DNA from: an uncultured Sphingomonadales bacterium
GTDB lineage: Bacteria; Pseudomonadota; Alphaproteobacteria; Sphingomonadales; Sphingomonadaceae
NCBI GenBank assembly: GCA_903868655.1
Contig: CAIPWG010000475.1
Location: 1-6,199 of the forward strand
Direction: 5' to 3'
Length of the DNA: 6,199 nucleotides
How positions within the stretch are numbered: the stretch's first letter is position 1; each line of letters starts with the position of its first letter. The translations under genes were made by a program, and so were the position numbers. Positions 1 to 6,084 of the stretch are shown here, piece by piece. The notes below the pieces were generated by a model. It saw only the letters and a program-made list of their open reading frames with translations, made no database searches and was not told the DNA's origin.

Positions 1-98
1 CAGCGGCCGGAGTTGATGGCGGTGCGCAGGCGCATTTTCCACAAGCCGTGCGCGCCAATCGCATTATTGACTTCTTCAACGATCGCCTGAGCGTTCAT
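1..98 (-). CDS. CZB (chemoreceptor zinc-binding) domain protein, N-terminal fragment
   Basis: Only the first 32 codons are inside the window; the gene continues past position 1. The peptide begins MNAQAIVEEVNNAIGAHGLW and goes on KMRLRTAINSGR. The AIGAHGLW segment, with His17 three residues before Trp20, matches the opening helix of CZB domains, where this histidine is the first of four zinc ligands (three His and one Cys); the other ligands lie outside the window. The same N-A-I-x-A-H-x-x-W pattern opens the E. coli zinc-sensing diguanylate cyclase DgcZ, from memory. The protein could be a stand-alone CZB protein, a CZB-GGDEF cyclase or a soluble chemoreceptor; the fragment cannot decide. 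Start choice: ATG at 98 is preceded by a strong GGAGGA, with five bases between. An in-frame ATG at 110 overlaps that ribosome binding site and is unlikely. Family call fairly secure, architecture unknown. Confidence 0.75.
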   Translation of the reverse strand, partial: MNAQAIVEEVNNAIGAHGLWKMRLRTAINSGR

Positions 99-102
99 CG
101 GT

Positions 103-109
103 TCCTCCA
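103..109 (-). promoter_or_regulatory. Ribosome binding site deciding the CZB start
   Basis: Read on the minus strand, TGGAGGA lies just upstream of ATG at 98 and is close to the ideal Shine-Dalgarno sequence. It overlaps the competing in-frame ATG at 110, so the start at 98 is preferred. Confidence 0.7.
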
Positions 110-119
110 TCGGGGGGTT

Positions 120-148
120 ACGGCACCCTGGATCAGCCAAGGTGCCGT
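120..148. repeat. Inverted repeat with 8-base arms in the leader of the CZB gene
   Basis: ACGGCACC (120-127) and GGTGCCGT (141-148) are perfect inverse complements around a 13-base spacer. The repeat ends 21 bases before the CZB start codon. In neither direction is it followed by a proper T-run (in the minus direction the next bases are AACCCCCC), so it does not look like an intrinsic terminator. It could be an operator for a dimeric repressor or a leader hairpin. No biochemical identity can be assigned from sequence alone. The remainder of the 99-250 gap shows no RNA gene, ORF or convincing sigma-70 promoter. Confidence 0.5.
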
Positions 149-250
149 TTGATGAACGCGCTTCTAGATCTTTTGCTTGACGACCGGGTAAAGCCGTATG
201 GTGGAGGCGAAGGTTTATTCAGCTACGTAACTTTGCGTAAATAAGGCGCT

Positions 251-2068
251 TCAGGCGGCTCGCGTGGCAGCTATGTAATCGTCGATCCGCGCCGCCAGTG
301 CGGTCAACGGCATGGCACCGGCCAGCAGGCCTGCATCGTGGAACTGGCGGATGTCGAAACGGGGGCCCAATTCGGCCTTCGCCTTGGCCCGCAGTCGCAG
401 CCATTCGCGTTTGCCAAGCATATAGCTGCACGCCTGGCCGGGCCACACGCAATACCGTTCGACCTCGGTGGTGGCGGCGGTTTCGGGATCGCCCAGCGTG
501 TCGGCAAAGAACGTGATCGCGCGTTCGCGGCTCCAGCCTTGGGCATGCATACCGCTGTCAACCACCAGCCGCACCGCGCGGAACATGGCATCGTGCAATT
601 GCCCGACCAAACCCAGCGGATCATCATGGTACAGGCCCATTTCCACTGCCAGCTGTTCGGCATACAACGCCCATCCTTCGCCATAGCCCGAAAAGAACTG
701 CGTCTTGCGGATCAATGGAAGATCGGTTTCCTGCGCCAGGCTGCCTTGAAGGTGGTGGCCCGGAATGCCCTCGTGAAAAGTCAGCGTAGGCAACACGAAA
801 CGCGGAGTTTCGGCGGTATCGCGCAGATTGATGTAATAGGCGCCCGGGCGTGAGCCATCAAGCGCGCCCGATTGGTAATAACCGCCCGGGGCACCGGCCT
901 CGGTAAAGGACGGTACGCGGCGGATATCGAGCTTTGCCTTGGGTAGCGCGCCGAACCATTGTGGAAGCATGGTGGTGATCTTTTCGACCATGCGGTTCAG
1001 ATCGGCGATCAGCTGCACTTTGCCCGCATCGGTGTTGGGGTAGCGCTGTTTGGGATCGGCATAGAGCGCGCGCAGCCGCGCGCCGACGCTGCCCTGATGC
1101 AAACCCTGTTTTTTCAGCAGCGTATCGATCTGCGCGGTCTGTTCCGCAATCAGATCCATGCCGATGGTGTGGATTTCTGACGCGGGTACTGTGCTGGTGG
1201 TATAGCTTTTCAGGCTGAGCGCATAAAGCTCATCACCCTTGGGCAGGCGCGAAACGCCGGCGGTATGCACCGCATGGGGCAGCAAGGATTCGATCAGTTG
1301 CACTTGCCGATCGAGTGCGGGTTGCACTTGCGCAGAATAGATCGCGCTGGCACGCGCCTCCCACTCGCCTGGCAACGCTTTTTCATGCGCGCGGCGCGCC
1401 AGCGATTGTACCAGATTGGCCTTGGCCGGCGCCGCATCGCGCAGCGCTTTAAGCTGGATCAGTGTCTTGGTCAGCACAAAATCGGGCGGTATTACGCCCA
1501 GCGCGACATCATGGCGCGCCATTTCGGTTTCCTGATCGATTGCCGTGGCAAAGCCATCGAGCCGTGACAGGTAATCCTCGGCATCGGTATTGGTCGCAAT
1601 TACGTGCTGGCTGTCGAGGAAATCAGGCACCGATTGGTAGGCGCCGGTCAATTGGCTCAGCACATAAGGGCCGCCAGCATAAGGCAGCGTGCGTGCCATC
1701 GTATCCTGCAATTCCACGCCAAACAGCACCGAATCGTAATTCGACCGGTTCAGACCTGTCAGGTGGTCTCGGTGGACCGAACGCAGCAATTTGAGCGTGG
1801 CGGCGTTGTGCAGTTTGTCGGCTTCCCACCCGGCCAGCGAGCGATCATCGAGCAGCGCCTTGGCACCCATGCGGTTGGCGCTATCGAACCCGAGAGCGGT
1901 GACCGTTTCGGGCGAACGATCGAGCGATTGTTCCATAATGCCGTCGAACATCACGGCCAGCCGCGCGTCTTCCGCCGAAGCGTTGCCCGCCGCGTGCGCG
2001 TTCACACCACCAAAACCGGCCAACGCAAGCGTTGCCGCTCCGGCCTTGAGCATCGCGCGACGATCCAT
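251..2068 (-). CDS. Tat-exported DUF885 family protein, putative zinc metallopeptidase
   Basis: A 605-residue protein of the DUF885 family, which belongs to the gluzincin-like peptidase group; natural substrates of most members are unknown. The N-terminus DRRAMLK followed by a hydrophobic stretch and an AHA site near residues 24-26 is a Tat signal peptide, so the protein probably folds in the cytoplasm and acts in the periplasm. The catalytic motif HEGIPGHH is at residues 432-439 (HExxGHH, two His ligands plus a catalytic Glu). GEGWALYAE at 463-471 should supply the third ligand. The conserved C-terminal segment RYCVWPGQACSYMLGK is at about 538-553. Length is normal for the family and nothing looks broken. 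Start choice: the frame opens upstream at a TTG (2113), but ATG at 2068 has GAAAGG nine bases before it and puts the twin arginines at residues 3-4, so I use it. It lies 93 bases after the GGDEF-EAL gene. Family call secure; peptidase activity inferred. Confidence 0.9.
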   Translation of the reverse strand: MDRRAMLKAGAATLALAGFGGVNAHAAGNASAEDARLAVMFDGIMEQSLDRSPETVTALGFDSANRMGAKALLDDRSLAGWEADKLHNAATLKLLRSVHRDHLTGLNRSNYDSVLFGVELQDTMARTLPYAGGPYVLSQLTGAYQSVPDFLDSQHVIATNTDAEDYLSRLDGFATAIDQETEMARHDVALGVIPPDFVLTKTLIQLKALRDAAPAKANLVQSLARRAHEKALPGEWEARASAIYSAQVQPALDRQVQLIESLLPHAVHTAGVSRLPKGDELYALSLKSYTTSTVPASEIHTIGMDLIAEQTAQIDTLLKKQGLHQGSVGARLRALYADPKQRYPNTDAGKVQLIADLNRMVEKITTMLPQWFGALPKAKLDIRRVPSFTEAGAPGGYYQSGALDGSRPGAYYINLRDTAETPRFVLPTLTFHEGIPGHHLQGSLAQETDLPLIRKTQFFSGYGEGWALYAEQLAVEMGLYHDDPLGLVGQLHDAMFRAVRLVVDSGMHAQGWSRERAITFFADTLGDPETAATTEVERYCVWPGQACSYMLGKREWLRLRAKAKAELGPRFDIRQFHDAGLLAGAMPLTALAARIDDYIAATRAA

Positions 2069-2077
2069 GTGCTGTTG

Positions 2078-2083
2078 CCTTTC
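2078..2083 (-). promoter_or_regulatory. Ribosome binding site deciding the DUF885 start
   Basis: GAAAGG on the minus strand, nine bases before ATG at 2068. The alternative TTG at 2113 has only a poorly spaced GGAG. This site together with the position of the twin arginines fixes the start at 2068. Confidence 0.55.
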
Positions 2084-2087
2084 AAGC

Positions 2088-2103
2088 ACCGCCCGTGGGC
2101 GGT
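2088..2103. repeat. Perfect 7-base-arm inverted repeat beside the DUF885 ribosome binding site
   Basis: ACCGCCC-GT-GGGCGGT is a 16-base perfect inverted repeat in the 93-base gap between the GGDEF-EAL stop and the DUF885 start. It ends four bases before the GAAAGG ribosome binding site. As RNA it would form a short, very GC-rich hairpin with a tight loop. There is no T-run on either side, so a standard intrinsic terminator is unlikely. An operator, or a hairpin that influences translation or stabilises the mRNA end, are the plausible readings. It also lies inside the rejected TTG-started N-terminal extension, which supports this stretch being untranslated. Confidence 0.5.
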
Positions 2104-2161
2104 TGTTATCCAAGGCTCCAGTCTTTGCCGTCTGTTTTCAGGGTCTGCAAGGCCCAAACAT

Positions 2162-4300
2162 TTAGGCCACTTTGCCAATCAAATTGAAATCGGTCAGATA
2201 TTTGTGCGGATTGGCGGTGGGTCGACCGATCAGATAGCCTTGGACTTGCATGCAACCAAGCTGCTTGAGCGTGGCGAACTGGATTTCGGTTTCCACCCCT
2301 TCGGCCGTTATAGTCGCGCCAAGCTGGCGGCCGAGCACGATGACTGCCGAAATAATCGCGCGCGACGACCGATTGTCGGGCAGTCCATTTACAAAACTGC
2401 GGTCAATCTTGATCGTGTCAAAGGCATAGCGGTGCAGATAGACAAACGAGGCAAAGCCGGTACCGAAATCGTCGATGGCGATCCGTACGCCCAAGGCGCG
2501 CAACTCGGTGATGCTGGCCATAACCAGTTCTTCGTCATGGATCAGAACGCTTTCCGTGATTTCCAGTTCCAGCCGACGGGGGTCCATGCCGGATTTGCCG
2601 AGCGCGAGTTTCACGCTGTCGACCAGGCCGGTCAGCCGGAATTGCAACGCCGAGATGTTTACCGCGACCGCGATGGATGGGTCCAGCGTGCTGCCGATCC
2701 GACACGCTTCTTCCAAAATCCATTCGCCCAGTTGGTCGATCAGCCCGATATCTTCGGCAATCGGGATAAACACCGCAGGCGGCACATAACCACGTGTCGG
2801 GTGGTTCCACCGCATCAGGCATTCAAACCCGGTGATGCGGTTGTTTGCGATATCAAGCTGGGGCTGCATATGGACTTCGAGCTGGCCCAAGGCGAGTGCA
2901 CAACGCAAGTCGACTTCCATCGCGTTGCGTTGTTCCAGCCCTTCGCGCATGTCGGGTGAAAATCGCCGCCAGCGCCCTTTGCCATCGGCTTTGGCACGAT
3001 AAAGCGCCAGATCGGCAAACTTGATCAAATCGCCCGCATCTTGGCAATCGGTCGGGAATACCGCGATGCCGATGCTGCCGCCGAGATGAACCACTTTATC
3101 GCCCAGTTGAAACGGATCTTTCATCGTCGCGATCAATCGTTCGGAAATCTTCTCGGCCAGGCTTTCCGCCTGCGGCGCCTCGATCACGACCGCAAATTCG
3201 TCACCACCCAGCCGTACCGGCAGATCGGTCTCGCGCAGTGTCGATCGCAGGCGCTTGGCCATCTCGCGCAAGACCGCATCACCGGCGTGATGGCCGAACG
3301 TATCGTTCACCATTTTGAACCTATCGAGGTCGATGGCGATCACCGCCACTTCCCGTTGTGCGCGAGACGGTGATGCCTCCAGCATTTCGCTCAGGCGATT
3401 GTGCAGCTGGATGCGGTTGGGCAATCCGGTCAGCATGTCAAAATGCGCCAGTTCCTGAATGCGCGACGATGCTTTGCGCACTTCGGTCACATCTTCGGCA
3501 ATCGTCAGTTCCAGATTGTCGTCGTCATTGGGCATTGAGATCGGAATGTTCATGACCCGCAGGATGCGTCGTTCGCGGCCTTTGGCCACGATGCCGACAT
3601 CGAGCGGTTGTGTGCTGCCGTGATGCGCCATGATCGCATCGGTTCGGCGGATTTGCCGGGCAAATCCGCGTGACACCTGCTCTTCGACTTTGTGGCCGAT
3701 TACGCCATCACGCGAAATACCCAGCATCGCTGCGCCTGCTCGGTTGATCAGGCGGACATGGCCGTTCGATTGGTGCCGGACTGCAATCAACGAGGGGATA
3801 TGTTCGATCACCGCTTCGGCCAGCAGGCGCTGCCGTTCGAGTGCACGATTGGATCGGCGCAAATCGCGCGCCATTGATCGCAACTGCTTGGCGTTATCGG
3901 TACGTTCCAGCGTGGCGGCGCGCAACAAGTCGACAATGCTGCCGATGCCGAAATAGGCCCCTTGGTCGACAATGATGAAGCCGCGCAAAAGATCGTGCGA
4001 ATGCTGGCTCAATGCGGTTTCGGCAAAATCGGCGGCATCGGCTTCGGCCTCTCCGACCACGGTTACCGGGGTCATGAGCAGCGAAACCGAACGCCGGGCA
4101 AACACGGCGCGACCAAAATTACCCCCCAGGCTGAGCAGGAACGTGTTGCGTTCAATCATCCCGATCGGACGATTTTGGCTATCCACGACGGCCAGTGCAG
4201 GGCAGGTCGGTACCTGTTGAAACCGATCGAAGGCAGTGTCGCCGGTGTCGTCCATGGTCAAAGCTTCGACCAGCAACGTAAAATCACGAAGATTTTTCAT
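2162..4300 (-). CDS. CBS-PAS-GGDEF-EAL bifunctional c-di-GMP cyclase/phosphodiesterase
   Basis: A 712-residue cytoplasmic protein without membrane segments. Residues about 22-131 resemble a CBS pair (PALAVVDSQNRPIGMIERN and later FGRAVFARRSVSLLM), a region that often binds adenine nucleotides. About 135-160 is a charged, probably coiled linker, and about 160-272 a PAS domain. The GGDEF domain is about 280-448: LTGLPNR, metal-binding Asp324, intact GGDEF at 365-369, and an inhibitory I-site RETD at 356-359 with the usual five-residue spacing. The EAL domain is about 452-705: the motif reads ECL (493-495) but keeps its Glu; Asn548, the EITE segment, Asp610-Asp611 (DDFGTG), Lys631 (IKID), Glu667 (AEGVE) and Gln687 (QGY) are all present. 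Both activities therefore look possible; which dominates cannot be told. Start: the frame opens at TTG 4372 directly after a stop, but the extension is Arg-rich and not family-like. ATG 4300 fits the domain edge, though no clear ribosome binding site precedes it; ATG 4255 is another option. Confidence 0.92.
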   Translation of the reverse strand: MKNLRDFTLLVEALTMDDTGDTAFDRFQQVPTCPALAVVDSQNRPIGMIERNTFLLSLGGNFGRAVFARRSVSLLMTPVTVVGEAEADAADFAETALSQHSHDLLRGFIIVDQGAYFGIGSIVDLLRAATLERTDNAKQLRSMARDLRRSNRALERQRLLAEAVIEHIPSLIAVRHQSNGHVRLINRAGAAMLGISRDGVIGHKVEEQVSRGFARQIRRTDAIMAHHGSTQPLDVGIVAKGRERRILRVMNIPISMPNDDDNLELTIAEDVTEVRKASSRIQELAHFDMLTGLPNRIQLHNRLSEMLEASPSRAQREVAVIAIDLDRFKMVNDTFGHHAGDAVLREMAKRLRSTLRETDLPVRLGGDEFAVVIEAPQAESLAEKISERLIATMKDPFQLGDKVVHLGGSIGIAVFPTDCQDAGDLIKFADLALYRAKADGKGRWRRFSPDMREGLEQRNAMEVDLRCALALGQLEVHMQPQLDIANNRITGFECLMRWNHPTRGYVPPAVFIPIAEDIGLIDQLGEWILEEACRIGSTLDPSIAVAVNISALQFRLTGLVDSVKLALGKSGMDPRRLELEITESVLIHDEELVMASITELRALGVRIAIDDFGTGFASFVYLHRYAFDTIKIDRSFVNGLPDNRSSRAIISAVIVLGRQLGATITAEGVETEIQFATLKQLGCMQVQGYLIGRPTANPHKYLTDFNLIGKVA

Positions 4301-4405
4301 GCCAATTGCGCCACGTGCTGGCCGGTTACCGCATGCAGCCGTTGTGCCGAGACGCGACAGCCTGATCCCCAATCACGGGTGGCGAGTCGTTGGAAGGGGC
4401 AAATG

Positions 4406-4423
4406 CCGTTCATTATGGAACGG
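4406..4423. repeat. Inverted repeat CCGTTC-N6-GAACGG upstream of the GGDEF-EAL gene
   Basis: Six-base perfect arms around ATTATG. The element lies 105 bases upstream of the favoured start of the c-di-GMP gene, within the 217-base region (4301-4517) between it and the phosphodiesterase gene. The symmetric layout suits a dimeric regulator; without a T-run it is not a good terminator. The rest of this region is less GC-rich than the genes, as expected of a promoter region, but I could not settle on a -35/-10 pair. Confidence 0.4.
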
Positions 4424-4493
4424 TGTTTACCCTAAGGCACTGAACGCTTTGCCCATTTGCGATCTAGCATATTCGACCAACAGAATTGAAAGC

Positions 4494-4506
4494 GATTGTC
4501 ACAATC
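4494..4506. repeat. 13-base palindrome GATTGTCACAATC after the phosphodiesterase gene
   Basis: Two 6-base arms around a single central base, 11 bases past the TAA stop of the phosphodiesterase gene and inside the region that should hold the promoter of the downstream c-di-GMP gene. Too AT-rich and short for a terminator. A regulator binding site is plausible but the sequence does not match a consensus I can name. A chance occurrence is quite possible. Confidence 0.35.
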
Positions 4507-4517
4507 TGGAAAGGGTT

Positions 4518-5747
4518 TTACTCTGTCTGAGGTTTCAACAAGGCGACGACATCGTCCAGATTGCCATCGTTGGCGAGCGGCGTAATGCCCATGACCTTGG
4601 CCATCAAAGGGTAGACATCGACATTCTGGAACCCTGGCGTGACCAACCCGGTGCGAAAAGCTGGCCCTTGCGCGATGAACAGTGCGCCCATTGCCGGATC
4701 GTGGATGTCATAGCCGTGCGCGCCGCGTTCAACGCCGGCATGTTTGGTTTGGGCCCGCACGAATTCGTCATGCGTCAGTGCCAGCCAGCCTATGTCGACT
4801 TGACACACCAGCGCCGGCACGCGGGGATTGGTGCCATAATGCAAATCGGCAGGCACTTGTGCCTTGTCCCAGCAGTGCATGTGCTGCGGTTGGGTCAACA
4901 GCTTTTCCCGTGCGATCGCACCCGCGGGGGTGGCGGCCGGATTGATGCCCAGGATCGTACCATCGAACACCACTTTGGCTGAGGCCAGGTCGATCAGATC
5001 GTCGAGCAGGATTACATTTTTGTTCCCCACCGGCGCCATGCCATGATCGGCGACCACGATCAGATTGGCGGCCATGCCGCGCGCTTTCAATCCACCGGTC
5101 AGTCGGGCGATCGCAGCATCGATCCGCGCTATGGCGGCGTTGACTTCGGCTGAATCCGGGCCGAAATTGTGGCCTGCGCTATCGACATCTTCAAAATAGA
5201 GAGTGACGAACCCGGGACGCTCGGTGGCTGGCAAGTCCAGCCAGCCGAGCACGGTATCGATGCGGTCATTCGGTGCGATCGTGTGATCAAAATCGTGCCA
5301 TAGCCCTGGCAGCGTGCCTTGGTGCGGGACACCCACACCCGGCCAGAACATCACCCCGGTGTGAATTCCGGCGCGTTCGGCGGTGATCCAGATCGGGGTG
5401 CTTTGCATCCACCATGGCGCTTCATGGCTGGCCATGCTGAAACGGCCGGGCATCGCCGTGTCTTCAAAAGCGTTGTTCACAATTCCGTTGTGGTCAGGAT
5501 ATTGGCCTGTGATCAGTGCGGTGTGATTGGGAAACGTGACCGACGGAAACGACGGCGTCATGCGGGTGGCGCGTACGCCCTGGGCAGCCAGCGTGGACAG
5601 TGCCGGGCTGACCCCACGGTCGATATAATCGGCGCGGAATCCGTCGATTGAAATCAGGATCAAGGGCGGCTGGGTGGTTGATTGGGCAAGCGCCGGGCCG
5701 CCCGCGATCATCAGCAGCACCCCGATCGCCTGTATCAGTCTGTACAT
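4518..5747 (-). CDS. Secreted nucleotide pyrophosphatase/phosphodiesterase (NPP) family enzyme
   Basis: A 409-residue protein of the alkaline phosphatase superfamily, ectonucleotide pyrophosphatase/phosphodiesterase branch, which hydrolyses phosphodiester or pyrophosphate bonds with two zinc ions and a threonine nucleophile. A Sec signal peptide is clear (MYRLIQAIGVLLMIAGGPALA, cleavage after residue 21), so it works in the periplasm or outside. The active site is complete: Asp35 in SIDGFRADY, nucleophile Thr71 in FPSVTFPNH, Asn92 region (GIVNN), Asp189 and His193 in EDVDSAGHNFGP, Asp234-His235 in VADHGM, His344 in GAHGYD. Spacing agrees with the well-studied Xanthomonas enzyme as I remember it. 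Cys293 and Cys315 could form a disulfide. Length is usual for bacterial members. ATG at 5747 has AAGGGG six bases upstream. The substrate (nucleotides, nucleotide sugars or a lipid phosphodiester) cannot be read from the sequence. It lies 217 bases upstream of the c-di-GMP gene. Confidence 0.93.
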   Translation of the reverse strand: MYRLIQAIGVLLMIAGGPALAQSTTQPPLILISIDGFRADYIDRGVSPALSTLAAQGVRATRMTPSFPSVTFPNHTALITGQYPDHNGIVNNAFEDTAMPGRFSMASHEAPWWMQSTPIWITAERAGIHTGVMFWPGVGVPHQGTLPGLWHDFDHTIAPNDRIDTVLGWLDLPATERPGFVTLYFEDVDSAGHNFGPDSAEVNAAIARIDAAIARLTGGLKARGMAANLIVVADHGMAPVGNKNVILLDDLIDLASAKVVFDGTILGINPAATPAGAIAREKLLTQPQHMHCWDKAQVPADLHYGTNPRVPALVCQVDIGWLALTHDEFVRAQTKHAGVERGAHGYDIHDPAMGALFIAQGPAFRTGLVTPGFQNVDVYPLMAKVMGITPLANDGNLDDVVALLKPQTE

Positions 5748-5753
5748 TGCCCA

Positions 5754-5759
5754 CCCCTT
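5754..5759 (-). promoter_or_regulatory. Ribosome binding site of the phosphodiesterase gene
   Basis: AAGGGG on the minus strand, six bases before ATG 5747. Together with the signal peptide that begins exactly at this Met it confirms the start. Confidence 0.6.
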
Positions 5760-5824
5760 GATCGCATTTTCCCGACCACATTACCCTTTCAGGTTGCACC
5801 GCAAAGACAGCGCGCCATCACGTC

Positions 5825-5848
5825 GTGCGCATGATTCAGGTGCGCATG
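5825..5848. repeat. Tandem 9-base repeat GTGCGCATG upstream of the phosphodiesterase gene
   Basis: GTGCGCATG occurs at 5825-5833 and again at 5840-5848, so the copies are 15 bases apart start to start. Each copy contains the palindromic hexamer TGCGCA. The pair lies 78-101 bases upstream of the phosphodiesterase start codon, a reasonable place for regulator sites. No known consensus is recognised. The remaining 5748-5871 gap shows no ORF, RNA gene or convincing promoter. Confidence 0.4.
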
Positions 5849-5871
5849 GCAAGCCGGGGGCGTTGACGAGG

Positions 5872-6084
5872 TTATCCGCTTTTCGCCATGGCTGATCCGA
5901 CAATGGTGGTGCTCGCGGGGACCGTTATACGAAACGGGCCGCCAAACTCCTGCCCGCCGGGGCCATAAAAGGTGGGGCTGAATTGTCCGCTGCCAGCGGT
6001 TACCCTGGTGATTGATCCTTCCTCCTTGGGGTTCGTTCCGAAGTGCCGCTCCAAGCGCTCCATGCCGCGCGTGAGTGCATCCAC
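5872..6084 (-). CDS. Small unrecognised ORF, possibly a gene fragment
   Basis: I do not recognise this 70-residue product. If it starts at GTG 6084 it begins DALTRGMERLERHF, an amphipathic, probably helical or coiled segment. This is followed by a Gly/Ser/Thr-rich, beta-like tail containing SPTFYGPGG and PFRITVPASTT, ending at TAA 5872. The composition looks more like real protein than the neighbouring frames, and the same frame stays plausible upstream to about 6130 (KADQHEQTAILNTKV), beyond which it overlaps an aldolase-like sequence in another frame. Neither GTG 6084 nor ATG 6063 has a good ribosome binding site. This suggests the C-terminal remnant of a gene that lost its own start through a rearrangement. 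A small functional gene, or simply noncoding sequence, remains possible. Confidence 0.35.
   Translation of the reverse strand: MDALTRGMERLERHFGTNPKEEGSITRVTAGSGQFSPTFYGPGGQEFGGPFRITVPASTTIVGSAMAKSG

Noticed and set aside
120..148. Inverted repeat considered as an intrinsic terminator of the DUF885 transcript
   Set aside because: No T-run follows the stem in the direction of transcription; the bases after it are AACCCCCC.
177..203. TTGACG followed by TATGGT on the plus strand
   Set aside because: Spacing is only 14 bases and no plus-strand gene follows.
338..853. Plus-strand open frame of 171 codons
   Set aside because: Antisense shadow of the DUF885 gene in its conserved HExxGHH to C-terminal region.
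2069..2113. TTG-initiated 15-residue N-terminal extension of the DUF885 protein
   Set aside because: It would move the twin-arginine motif away from the N-terminus, covers a perfect inverted repeat and lacks a well-spaced ribosome binding site, whereas ATG 2068 has one.
1604..2959. Long open frame (451 codons) on the plus strand
   Set aside because: It lies antisense to two well-supported genes and across their gap, has His/Arg/Gln-rich composition typical of the complement of GC-rich genes, and shows no family motif.
4440..4500. Possible sigma-70 promoter on the minus strand (TTTCAA, 18 bases, CTAGAT)
   Set aside because: Both boxes match the consensus weakly and several equally weak alternatives exist nearby, so no promoter was called.
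4236..4982. Plus-strand open frame of 248 codons spanning the 4301-4517 gap
   Set aside because: It is antisense to the phosphodiesterase and the c-di-GMP gene, both of which carry complete catalytic motifs on the minus strand; no signal or domain is recognisable.
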